The notes under the pieces were generated by a model. That model saw nothing but the letters and a program-made list of their open reading frames with translations, searched no databases and had not been told where the DNA came from. DNA of 12,549 bases, from the NCBI GenBank assembly GCA_009787945.1, contig WQSI01000045.1, positions 1-12,549 of the forward strand. Direction: 5' to 3'. Position 1 is the stretch's first letter; each line of letters starts with the position of its first letter. This DNA is from Defluviitaleaceae bacterium. GTDB taxonomy: Bacteria > Bacillota > Clostridia > Lachnospirales > WRAX01. Positions 1 through 7,382 of this stretch are shown here, piece by piece. The position numbers and the translations under genes were made by a program.

Positions 1-2
1 GC

Positions 3-1202
3 TCCATTCTTCTGGAAATTGAGCGAACCATAAAATCTAACACCCAATTTAACACAACGGGAGGCAAAAGCGAAACTGTTTTAAAAATGATTTACAGGCA
101 AGTGGTGGAAACCATCATCCACCATGCTGAAAACCGTATGCTGGACTTTGCAGGGGCGGTGTACAACGAAGTGACCCGCTGGATGTCGCTTGCAGATGAT
201 GAAGCTAATGATGTGGTGCTAACCCCGCGGTATGTTATTGACTTAATGGTTAAACTGGCACAGGTTGATAGAAATTCTTACATATGGGATTTCGCTTTGG
301 GAAGCGGCGGCTTTTTGATTTCAGGGATGAACGAGGCGGTAAACGATGCCGTAAAAAACATCAAAAATGAAAGCGAGCTTAGCGAAAAAATAAAGCATAT
401 CAAAGAATATCAACTGCTAGGCATCGAAAAGCGGGGAGATATTCAGATGCTTGCGGTGCTTAATATGTTTTTGGTGGGTGACGGCAGTTCCAACATTCTC
501 CACGGTGACAGCCTTACAACTTTTACTGACAGCATCAACTTTCCCGCCAATGTGTTTTTGCTTAACCCGCCTTATTCCGCCGAGGGCAATGGCATGGTTT
601 TCGTCAAAAAGGCTCTTGGCATGATGAAGGGCGGCAGGGCGTGTGTTATTATTCAAGATTCTGCAGGAAGCGGCAAGGCAAGCGTCATAAACCGCGAAAT
701 CCTGGAAAACAACACCTTAGTCGCCAGCGTTAAAATGCCAATTGACCTTTTTATTGGCAAGTCTAGCGTGCAGGCAAGCATTTATGTGTTTGAAGTGGGC
801 AAGCCCCACAACCCAAAACACCATGTACGCTTCATTGACTTTCGTAACGACGGCTACAAGAGAAGCAACCGCAAAACCAAAGATAAATCCATAAACTTGC
901 GGGATGTTGACAACGCCCGCGGGCGTTATGCCGAGCTTATCGACCTTGTTATCCATGGCAGCCCATATCTTAACATTTTCACCCATGAAGATTTTGTGGA
1001 AAGCCCAATAAACATAAAAAGCGGGGCAGACTGGAATTTTGAACAGCACAAGAAAATTGACACCCGCCCCACAGAAGCAGATTTTCGCAAAACCGTTGCA
1101 GATTTTATGGCGTGGGAGGTTGACCAACTGCTAAAAACAGGCTGGACGCCAGAGGATGCACCAAAGGGAAAGCCCCAGCCCCATTCAACCCCGAAATTTT
1201 AA
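3..1202 (+). CDS. N-6 adenine DNA methyltransferase (HsdM-type domain), 5' partial, fused by frameshift to specificity domains
   Basis: Modifies adenine in DNA as the M part of a restriction-modification enzyme. The frame is open and protein-like to the window edge, so the ATG at 87 is internal and the true start lies upstream. Visible motifs are LTPRYVIDLM (about 222-251), typical of the region before the SAM site in HsdM proteins; DFALGSGGFL (288-317), a variant of the SAM-binding DPACGSGGFL motif I; and NPPY (564-575), the catalytic motif IV of N6-adenine methylases. The stop at 1200-1202 cuts the protein just before a target recognition domain that continues in the -1 frame, starting APFNPEILKREVEWGEF. 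Methylase and specificity part therefore look like one M-S polypeptide, as in type IIB/IIG enzymes, with a possible nuclease domain upstream outside the window. Family assignment is firm; the type is inference. Confidence 0.88.
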   Translation, partial: SILLEIERTIKSNTQFNTTGGKSETVLKMIYRQVVETIIHHAENRMLDFAGAVYNEVTRWMSLADDEANDVVLTPRYVIDLMVKLAQVDRNSYIWDFALGSGGFLISGMNEAVNDAVKNIKNESELSEKIKHIKEYQLLGIEKRGDIQMLAVLNMFLVGDGSSNILHGDSLTTFTDSINFPANVFLLNPPYSAEGNGMVFVKKALGMMKGGRACVIIQDSAGSGKASVINREILENNTLVASVKMPIDLFIGKSSVQASIYVFEVGKPHNPKHHVRFIDFRNDGYKRSNRKTKDKSINLRDVDNARGRYAELIDLVIHGSPYLNIFTHEDFVESPINIKSGADWNFEQHKKIDTRPTEADFRKTVADFMAWEVDQLLKTGWTPEDAPKGKPQPHSTPKF

Positions 1203-1222
1203 AAAGAGAAGTTGAATGGGGC
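1163..1222 (+). promoter_or_regulatory. Candidate -1 ribosomal frameshift signal
   Basis: In the methyltransferase frame the bases read A AAG GGA at 1163-1169, which fits X XXY YYZ: after a -1 slip the codons become AAA GGG, readable by the same Lys and Gly tRNAs. Eight bases later, 1178-1189 pairs perfectly with 1211-1222 (12 bp, five G-C pairs at the base), with a 21-nt loop that contains the zero-frame TAA at 1200-1202. Slipping here yields PKGKAPAPFNPEILK, leading directly into the specificity region. The elements are seen in the sequence; function is inferred. A one-base deletion in the GGG run would give the same frames. Confidence 0.45.
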
Positions 1223-2485
1223 GAATTTCCCATTGGCAATATTTTTGAAAAACTACACAGTCGATATTTGGGTGAAGTCGACAAATTAAAATCAGCTTCT
1301 AAAGAGTGGTCTGATGAGTATTCTGTGCCGCTAGTCAATGCAAAAGTTGGCGATAACGGTGTTATGTACTGGGCAAAGTCTGGTGACTATGAAACCCATG
1401 AAAACGCCATTTCTGTTATTGCCGATGGTGCAATTGCCACAGGTCTTGTTTATGCGCAAAAGCGCGAAACAGGCATATACTCCCACAGTTTTATGGTTGC
1501 TCTAAAAAACGGCTTGCGCGACCATAACACAAATCTATATCTTGCATCAGCTCTGCAGAAGGTTCTATATAATAAATATTCTCGAGAATATTTAGCTACA
1601 TGGGGTAAGGTGCAGAATGATTATGTGCAATTACCTATAAATAAAAACGGTGGGCCTGATTTTGAGTACATGACCGAATACATACACCAATTAGAATTGG
1701 AACGGCTAGAACAAATCAAGCAAGAAGCCATCGAACGCCTATCCGCAATGTGCCATGTCGCCGACGTGGACAATTACGAACTAACCACAGAAGAACACAC
1801 CATCCTAAATCACCAACCCGTTTGTGGAGAATTTAGGTTGGGTGGTGAGAATGGGTTATTTAAGATTTCAAACAACCCGCAATTAGACAAAGAGAATTTT
1901 ACTTTTTCTAAGCATGCAAAATACCCATACTTTACGCGAACGGTAAAGAATAACGGGCTTTTAGGGTATGTAGAATTTTTGAACGACAAGAACCTTATCA
2001 GAGGCAACTCTATTGCTGTCGGTATGTTGCAAATGCAATTTTTCTATATGAATCATGACTTCTATGCGGGTCAATTTACGAAAACGGCACACCCGACCTT
2101 TGAAGGTTTCAACAGAGAAGTAGCATTGTATTTTACTACGTTATTAAATAAAAACAGCCCTCGATTTTTGAGTGTTTTGGTTAGAGATTTTGAGAAAATG
2201 TTCAATGAAACAGTTGTGCTGCTACCAATCGTTTGCGAGAGAGCGGGGGGGGGTATCCCGATTACCAATACATGTCATCATACATTACCGTTCTCGAAAA
2301 ACAAAACCTCCTCAAACTCCTCAACTACGTCAACGCCCGACTATAAATATATGTCGGCATACATCAAAGCCCAACAAAAACTGGCAATTGCTGACGTTGC
2401 AGGCTGTTTTGAAAAACAAATCGCTGCAACCGAGTTTATTTTAATACAACATATCGGCTGCCCAAATCCCCCCGCAATTGGTTGA
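1169..2485 (+). CDS. HsdS-like specificity region with two target recognition domains, in the -1 frame of the methyltransferase
   Basis: Recognises the bipartite DNA target of the adjoining methyltransferase. No credible start codon or ribosome binding site exists; the frame is open from 1124, and homology to specificity subunits begins at EWGEFPIGNIF (about 1215-1247), before the first possible TTG at 1268. It is therefore best read as the C-terminal part of the upstream protein. TRD1 runs to about 1650 and ends with PDFEYMTEYI (1655-1684) and a charged helix, the usual spacer. TRD2 starts near EFRLGGENGLFKI (about 1830) and has the family-like PYFTRTVKNNGLLGY, GNSIAVG and FYAGQF segments. 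After nine G at 2245-2253 this frame leaves the family pattern for about 27 residues, then regains it at PDYKYMSAYIKAQQKL (2336-2383). The last 50 nt overlap the 3' end of dnaE on the other strand. Broken gene, recoded gene and phase-variable gene are all possible. Confidence 0.8.
   Translation, partial: KAPAPFNPEILKREVEWGEFPIGNIFEKLHSRYLGEVDKLKSASKEWSDEYSVPLVNAKVGDNGVMYWAKSGDYETHENAISVIADGAIATGLVYAQKRETGIYSHSFMVALKNGLRDHNTNLYLASALQKVLYNKYSREYLATWGKVQNDYVQLPINKNGGPDFEYMTEYIHQLELERLEQIKQEAIERLSAMCHVADVDNYELTTEEHTILNHQPVCGEFRLGGENGLFKISNNPQLDKENFTFSKHAKYPYFTRTVKNNGLLGYVEFLNDKNLIRGNSIAVGMLQMQFFYMNHDFYAGQFTKTAHPTFEGFNREVALYFTTLLNKNSPRFLSVLVRDFEKMFNETVVLLPIVCERAGGGIPITNTCHHTLPFSKNKTSSNSSTTSTPDYKYMSAYIKAQQKLAIADVAGCFEKQIAATEFILIQHIGCPNPPAIG
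2245..2253 (+). repeat. Run of nine G inside the specificity region
   Basis: An uninterrupted G9 tract lies in the coding strand near the end of the second target recognition domain. With nine G the frame continues to 2485. One G more, or two fewer, would read GGGYPDYQYMSSYI and stop at 2344-2346 after NYVNARL. Such tracts are classic slipped-strand contingency sites, and poly-G in hsdS is known from Neisseria NgoAV. It is also a common place for sequencing error. Confidence 0.7.
2257..2443 (+). other. Two successive alternative C-terminal HsdS modules in different frames
   Basis: Two homologous segments follow the G9 tract 79 bases apart. The first, 2257-2346, reads PDYQYMSSYI with a short leucine-rich helix ending NYVNARL and a stop, in the frame reached by -1. 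The second, 2336-2443, reads PDYKYMSAYIKAQQKLAIADV followed by EKQIAATEF in the frame used with nine G. Both match the end-of-TRD helix motif also present at 1655-1684. The second could be the remnant of another specificity gene copy or an alternative ending. Their resemblance at base level is moderate, so this is not a recent duplication. Confidence 0.55.
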
Positions 2486-5400
2486 TGAGGTTGTGGTTGT
2501 CGCTGTTGACCCAATGGGTAGGTTTGACGCGCAAGGGTTTGCCTGTTTTTTCGTCGTAGATGACGACGGGGGTTGTGCCGCCATATCGGGAAAGGGTTTC
2601 TAGTAGGTTTTGGGGGGTTATTTCGCTGTTTTTGGGGATTTTGAGCCAAAGGGTTAGGGTGTTGCTTGGGTCTTTTTCGGTTTGGGCGTCCTTTTCCAAA
2701 AAGCGCATGTTTTCGCAAATTAGGGTGTCGTCTTGGTCCTCCCGCACGGAAACTTTGCCTTCTACGATGACTGCCTGCCCTTCATTAAGCTGGCTTGCCA
2801 AAGCGGCGAATTGGTTGGGAAACACAATTATATCCAGATACCCAAAAATATCCTCCACTGTTAGAAAGCACATTGCCGAGGCGTTTTTGCGGGTGTATGT
2901 GATGTTTTTCTTTGCGATTATCCCGCCCACAACCACCTTTTGACCATCTTGCAAGGTTGGTTCGTCTTGTTCGTGTTCGTTCTCGTCGCCGCTTTTGGCG
3001 AAATCTCGGCTGTAGGCGGTTATGTGTTGTTTTATTTGCTCTTCGTAAGCCAAAATGGGGTGTCCGCTTACATAAATTCCCAAAACTTCCTTTTCGTCTG
3101 CCAACATTTTTTCTTGGGGGTATTCAGGAATGTCAGGTAAATTGTCGGAAAATGCTTCGTCTGCCCTTTGTCCGCCACCCATGTCCAGAAGGCTCATTTG
3201 ACCGCTCATATTATGGCGGCGGTTGGCAGAAACGCTGTTTAACAGGCTTTCGTGGACTGCCATATATTGGCTGCGAAGCCCGCCAAGACTAGAAAATGCC
3301 CCTGCCTTGACCAGCGACTCCAAAGACCGTTTGTTGACCTCTCCATCTGCCAAGCGGTTCAAAAACTCTGTTAGGCTCTTGAAAGCTCCGTCCTTCTCGC
3401 GGCTGCGTACCAGGGCTTCCACGGTAGGTCTGCCAAGGTGTTTAATGGCGTTCATGCCGAAGCTGATTTGCCCCTCGCCTGTCACGGCAAAATGCCCAAA
3501 ACTGGCGTTTACATCAGGGGGCAGCACCTCAATGCCCATGCGCTTACATTCGTTGATATACACAGCGATTGTGCTTTGGCTGTACATATGGGCGGTCAGT
3601 AATGCCGACATATATTCGGCGGGATAGTGGACTTTCAGCCACCCCGTCTGATAACCCACAGTGGCATAGGCAACAGCATGAGCTTTATTAAAGGCATATT
3701 TTGCAAAATCTGCCATTTCATCCCATATTTTTTCAGCGGTGGCTTGGGGTATGCCGTTCGCCACACAGCCTGCCACCTCCCCTGGGATGCCGTGTATAAA
3801 TGCATCTTTCTCCTGTTGCATCATATCCCTTTTCATTTTGCTTATGGCACGGCGGATTATGTCGGCTCTGCCTAGGCTGTAGCCCGCCAAATCCCGCACA
3901 ATTTGCATAACCTGCTCTTGATAGACGATACAGCCATAGGTATCCCGCAAAATAGGCTCTAGGCGAGGGTGGGTGTAGGTGACAGCTGCCCCTGCGTTCT
4001 TGCTTTTAACGTATTTTGGAATGAAATCCATTGGGCCGGGGCGGAACAAGGCAAGCCCTGCCGTTAAATCTTCCACACTGGCGGGCTTTAGCTCTTTCAT
4101 AAAAGCCGTCATCCCGCGGCTTTCCAGCTGAAACATGCCGTCTGTTCGCCCTGCAGAGATGGCATCAAAAACCCGCTTGTCAGCCATGTCAAGGGTTTCT
4201 GGCGTTAGGCGCACACCATGACGTCGGTGGATTTCGTCCATAGCGTGCTTGATAATGGTTAGGGTGCGAAGCCCCAGAAAGTCCATTTTCAGCAGACCAA
4301 GCTCCTCTAAAATTCCCATGGGAAATTGTGTGGTTATCACCCCGTCACTGGCGTGGAGAGGCACATATTGGGTGAGGGGGGCATCAGAAATAACCACCCC
4401 TGCCGCGTGGGTAGAGGCGTGGCGGGGCAACCCCTCTAGCTTCCGCGCCATGTCGATAAGCTCTGTGGCTCGGGGGTTTGTTTGGTATTCTTCCCGAAAA
4501 CCCTGCTCCCTTTCCATCGCCTTATCCAGGGTCATGCCAATGTAAAAAGGTACTTTTTTGGCAATTGCATCCACCTCGCCATAAGGCATACCCAAAGCCC
4601 GCCCAACGTCACGAATGGCTGCCTTCGCCCCCAATGTACCAAAAGTTATGATTTGCGCCACATGGTCTTTTCCGTATTTTGCTACAACATAGTCAATAAC
4701 TTCCTGCCGCCGCTCCACACAAAAATCAATGTCAATATCTGGCATGGAGATGCGCTCTGGGTTTAGAAAACGCTCAAACATCAAATTATGTTTGATGGGG
4801 TCAACATTTGTGATGTTTAGGGCATATGCCACGATGCTAGAAGCAGATGTGCCCCGCCCAGGGCCAACAGCAATGCCCTTGCTCCCTGCATATGCAATAA
4901 AGTCCCAAACCACCAGAAAATAGTCACAAAAGCCCATGGACATTATGGTTTCAAGCTCAAAATTAGCCCTGTTTGTTATTTTTTCTGTTAATTCGCCATA
5001 ACGCCGCTCTAGCCCTTCAAAAGTCAGCTTTCGCAAATATGCACCAGAGGTAAAGCCCTCTGGACAGTCATATTTTGGTAATTTGTAACCCTCAAAGTCA
5101 ATTTCTACATTACAACGTCGGGCAATTTCCATGGTGTTTGCCAGCGCCTTAGGCAAATCTTGAAACCTTTCTGCCATCTCATCGGCAGATTTTAAGTAGT
5201 ATTGGTCGCCTTTATAGCTCATACGCCCTTCATCCTGCATGGTTTTGTTGGTTTGTATGCATAGCAAAACCTCATGGGCATTAGCATCAGACTTTTCCAG
5301 ATAATGTATGTCATTTGTTGCTACAAGCTCCAAATCAAGCTCTTGTCCAATGGAGATAAGTGCTTGATTTACGGTGTTTTGCTCGGGCATGCCGTGGTTT

Positions 5401-5930
5401 TGAAGTTCCAAAAAAAACCGCTCTCTGCCAAAAATTTCCTTGTAGGTCTGCGCTTCTTCCTTTGCGCGATTGTAGCTGACTTTAAGGACATTTTTAGCCA
5501 CAGGACCAGACAGACAGGCAGACAAGCAAATCAACCCATCGTTGTATTTGTGTAACAACTCAAGGTCAATTCTTGGTTTGTAATAAAAACCCTCTGTAAA
5601 GCCATAAGTTACCAGTTTTATCAGATTTTGGTAGCCTATATTATTTTCTGCAAGCAATACCAGGTGATAATAAAAATTATCAGGGCGTGCGTCTTTAGTG
5701 TGGCGGCTGCCCGATGCCACATAAACCTCACAACCTAAAATCGGCTTTATTCCCGCGTTTTTCGCCGCTTTGTAAAAGTCTATAACACCAAACATATTGC
5801 CGTGGTCGGTGATGGCAATAGCCTCCATACCCATCTCTGCCGCCCTTTTGGTCAGCTCCTTAATTTTGGCAGAACCATCCAACAGGCTGTATTCTGTGTG
5901 TACGTGAAGGTGGGTGAATTTATGCTTCAT
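2436..5930 (-). CDS. dnaE: DNA polymerase III alpha subunit (DnaE)
   Basis: Catalytic subunit of the replicative DNA polymerase III; 1164 residues, the usual length for the DnaE1 type. The N-terminal PHP domain keeps the likely metal ligands H9, H11, D18, H43, E68, H89, C139 (or C135), D207 and H209, all present in DnaE proteins with an active PHP site and partly lost in E. coli. The polymerase active site has the PDIDIDF motif at 397-403 (D400 and D402 as catalytic pair) and the GLLKMDFLGL segment carrying the third aspartate. A clamp-binding-like QMSLLD lies at 911-916, followed by an OB-fold region near 960-1060 and a C-terminal domain ending SRYVVLK. The ATG at 5930 is preceded at 10 nt by GAGG (5941-5944) and overlaps the end of the upstream gene by 11 nt, suggesting translational coupling. 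The 3' end converges on the methylase/specificity gene, with no terminator visible. Confidence 0.98.
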   Translation of the reverse strand: MKHKFTHLHVHTEYSLLDGSAKIKELTKRAAEMGMEAIAITDHGNMFGVIDFYKAAKNAGIKPILGCEVYVASGSRHTKDARPDNFYYHLVLLAENNIGYQNLIKLVTYGFTEGFYYKPRIDLELLHKYNDGLICLSACLSGPVAKNVLKVSYNRAKEEAQTYKEIFGRERFFLELQNHGMPEQNTVNQALISIGQELDLELVATNDIHYLEKSDANAHEVLLCIQTNKTMQDEGRMSYKGDQYYLKSADEMAERFQDLPKALANTMEIARRCNVEIDFEGYKLPKYDCPEGFTSGAYLRKLTFEGLERRYGELTEKITNRANFELETIMSMGFCDYFLVVWDFIAYAGSKGIAVGPGRGTSASSIVAYALNITNVDPIKHNLMFERFLNPERISMPDIDIDFCVERRQEVIDYVVAKYGKDHVAQIITFGTLGAKAAIRDVGRALGMPYGEVDAIAKKVPFYIGMTLDKAMEREQGFREEYQTNPRATELIDMARKLEGLPRHASTHAAGVVISDAPLTQYVPLHASDGVITTQFPMGILEELGLLKMDFLGLRTLTIIKHAMDEIHRRHGVRLTPETLDMADKRVFDAISAGRTDGMFQLESRGMTAFMKELKPASVEDLTAGLALFRPGPMDFIPKYVKSKNAGAAVTYTHPRLEPILRDTYGCIVYQEQVMQIVRDLAGYSLGRADIIRRAISKMKRDMMQQEKDAFIHGIPGEVAGCVANGIPQATAEKIWDEMADFAKYAFNKAHAVAYATVGYQTGWLKVHYPAEYMSALLTAHMYSQSTIAVYINECKRMGIEVLPPDVNASFGHFAVTGEGQISFGMNAIKHLGRPTVEALVRSREKDGAFKSLTEFLNRLADGEVNKRSLESLVKAGAFSSLGGLRSQYMAVHESLLNSVSANRRHNMSGQMSLLDMGGGQRADEAFSDNLPDIPEYPQEKMLADEKEVLGIYVSGHPILAYEEQIKQHITAYSRDFAKSGDENEHEQDEPTLQDGQKVVVGGIIAKKNITYTRKNASAMCFLTVEDIFGYLDIIVFPNQFAALASQLNEGQAVIVEGKVSVREDQDDTLICENMRFLEKDAQTEKDPSNTLTLWLKIPKNSEITPQNLLETLSRYGGTTPVVIYDEKTGKPLRVKPTHWVNSDNHNLINQLRGDLGSRYVVLK

Positions 5931-7221
5931 GGCTATTTAACCTCATTTTATAATACTTTAGACCACCTGTCAAAACACGCGCTTTGTAGCCTTTTTCATA
6001 TAAAATTTTAACGGCGGCGGTTGCGGAATTGCCCCCATTGCTAATGACAATAATGTCTTTGTTTTGGCTTAATGTGCCGATGCCAAATTTTAAGTCACTA
6101 AGAGGGATGTTGACGGAGTTGGGGATGTTAAACATGGCAAAATCCGAATAATTACGCACGTCAAGCAGGGTTGTAATGTCGGGATTGGCATAATCTATTT
6201 CATCTGGATATGCCATGTGAATTTGACTGTTTATCACATCCAGGGCAGTTTTGCCAAGCTGTACAAGTGCTTTGTAAGGGCTTATAAAATCAAGGTTTGC
6301 CAAAGTTCCCACAGACCCCCCGCAAGTGATTAATGTTGTCACAATGTCCACAAAACCATCAGACCCAGCCCCAACCGCCGAAAAGCCGTAAATTTTGCCA
6401 CCAGCCCCGTAAACAAGCTTGATAAACCCGCCATGTAAAGCTAAAACGCTGTAAATATAACTAACGGCAGACTTTATCAGCCTTTCCTCACTTGCTCCAG
6501 TCAATCCCGCCTGGAAATATCTGGTTGACACCACCAAAGCCCCTTCATTTCGCGGCGGCACAAGAGATGACCTAACAACTGCAAGCACAGCCGCTGCCCG
6601 CTCTTCCCCAAACTTTTCCGCTAAGTTTGGAGCTAAAATTTGTTGGTTGTCTTGTACTGTTTGCCCCTGTTGGTCACCAAAAAACAGGGTTGCGCGGCCT
6701 TCTTCATAAGGCAGATAAGGGTGGGTGGTTTGCATTATGACAATGTCCCATTTTGTGAGCTGTTTGCGCAGGAAAGCCGCCACATCTCTGTCAAAATCCC
6801 TAGGAAAACGGTCTGTTGTTGTTACCACCGTCGGCATAATGCCATAAGCATATAAATTAACCGCTGCCTGTGCGGCACTAACGCAATCACCAACTACATT
6901 AGCCGTTGTGTACCCCTTGCCTTTCAAAAAGCCCTCAATTTGCCTCCACTGATAATTAGGGCAACCCCCTTCTTGCAAATGCAGAACATCGCCATGTCCA
7001 TTAGGGTCAGTGGTTGCAGGTCGCCTATGAACCAAAATGTCAAATTCTTGCTGATAAACGCGCCCTGTAGAAATTTCTTCCAAGGTTGCAACATTTGTGT
7101 CTACACTCCGCAGCACTTCCCTGGAATTATCTACCAAAACAACATCTGCCCCCTCCACATTAAAGCGCAGATGGTCAGCAGATGGCGCAGTATCTATATC
7201 CCCTATAACCAAAATTTTCAT
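5920..7221 (-). CDS. Degenerate CoA-disulfide-reductase-like protein with C-terminal rhodanese-like domain (probable pseudoenzyme)
   Basis: 433 residues, start ATG with AAGGAG 8 nt upstream. The layout follows CoA-disulfide reductase/rhodanese fusions: an N-terminal Rossmann-like strand MKILVIGD, a second one at VVGDCVSAAQAAVNLYAYG (109-127) where NADH would bind, a dimerisation-like region (about 238-330) and a rhodanese-like domain (about 348-427, with LLDVRNYSDFAMFNIPNSVN). The chemistry seems lost. The N-terminal glycine-rich FAD motif is replaced by DIDTAPSAD, the stretch holding the SFxNCGLPY active-site cysteine is absent, the second GxGxxG is not kept, and the rhodanese CxxGx(R/S) loop reads SNGGNS (S394 in place of Cys). 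The protein is also about 100 residues shorter than active fusions. The frame is intact and well expressed-looking (strong promoter and ribosome site), which argues for a retained non-catalytic role, perhaps binding or regulation. Overlap with dnaE places them in one transcript. The family link is by eye; the function is unknown. Confidence 0.75.
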   Translation of the reverse strand: MKILVIGDIDTAPSADHLRFNVEGADVVLVDNSREVLRSVDTNVATLEEISTGRVYQQEFDILVHRRPATTDPNGHGDVLHLQEGGCPNYQWRQIEGFLKGKGYTTANVVGDCVSAAQAAVNLYAYGIMPTVVTTTDRFPRDFDRDVAAFLRKQLTKWDIVIMQTTHPYLPYEEGRATLFFGDQQGQTVQDNQQILAPNLAEKFGEERAAAVLAVVRSSLVPPRNEGALVVSTRYFQAGLTGASEERLIKSAVSYIYSVLALHGGFIKLVYGAGGKIYGFSAVGAGSDGFVDIVTTLITCGGSVGTLANLDFISPYKALVQLGKTALDVINSQIHMAYPDEIDYANPDITTLLDVRNYSDFAMFNIPNSVNIPLSDLKFGIGTLSQNKDIIVISNGGNSATAAVKILYEKGYKARVLTGGLKYYKMRLNSHEA

Positions 7222-7229
7222 AAGTTCAA

Positions 7230-7235
7230 CTCCTT
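7230..7235 (-). promoter_or_regulatory. Ribosome binding site of the CoADR/rhodanese-like gene
   Basis: On the minus strand AAGGAG stands 8 nt before the ATG at 7221, which fixes that start. Confidence 0.8.
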
Positions 7236-7244
7236 ATTAAGGTA

Positions 7245-7273
7245 ATTATACCACACAAAAAAAGAATATGCAA
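7245..7273 (-). promoter_or_regulatory. Sigma-70/A-type promoter for the CoADR-like gene and dnaE
   Basis: Minus strand: a perfect -10 TATAAT (7250-7245) lies 17 nt after TTGCAT (7273-7268), a weak -35 that keeps the TTG. It sits 24-29 nt upstream of the start codon at 7221 and would drive the coADR-like gene and the overlapping dnaE. Confidence 0.65.
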
Positions 7274-7289
7274 TGTCATAAAATAGTTC

Positions 7290-7318
7290 TTGACAAATTT
7301 CGTTAAAAGTGATAAAAT
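7290..7318 (+). promoter_or_regulatory. Sigma-70/A-type promoter for the chemoreceptor gene
   Basis: Plus strand: consensus -35 TTGACA (7290-7295), 17-nt spacer and -10 TAAAAT (7313-7318). Transcription would begin near 7325, giving a leader of about 65 nt. The -35 lies only 16 nt from that of the divergent minus-strand promoter, so the two may compete or share control. No clear operator repeat was seen. Confidence 0.75.
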
Positions 7319-7375
7319 TCCTAAAGGTATTTCCGCTTTTTATAATTCACGTTCTGTTACACCACTTAATATCAC

Positions 7376-7382
7376 AAAGGAG
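7376..7382 (+). promoter_or_regulatory. Ribosome binding site of the chemoreceptor gene
   Basis: AAAGGAG ends 9 nt before the ATG at 7392. It decides the start against the in-frame TTG at 7290, which is the -35 box itself. Confidence 0.85.

Noticed and set aside
1178..1222. The 12-bp stem as a transcription terminator
   Set aside because: No T run follows the right arm, the loop is long (21 nt), and coding sequence continues through it.
1268..1270. TTG at 1268 as an independent start for the specificity region
   Set aside because: No ribosome binding site, and recognisable TRD sequence already begins about 50 nt earlier in the same frame.
7341..7346. TATAAT as a second chemoreceptor promoter
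   Set aside because: No -35-like hexamer 16-18 nt upstream and no TG extension; the consensus promoter at 7290-7318 suffices.
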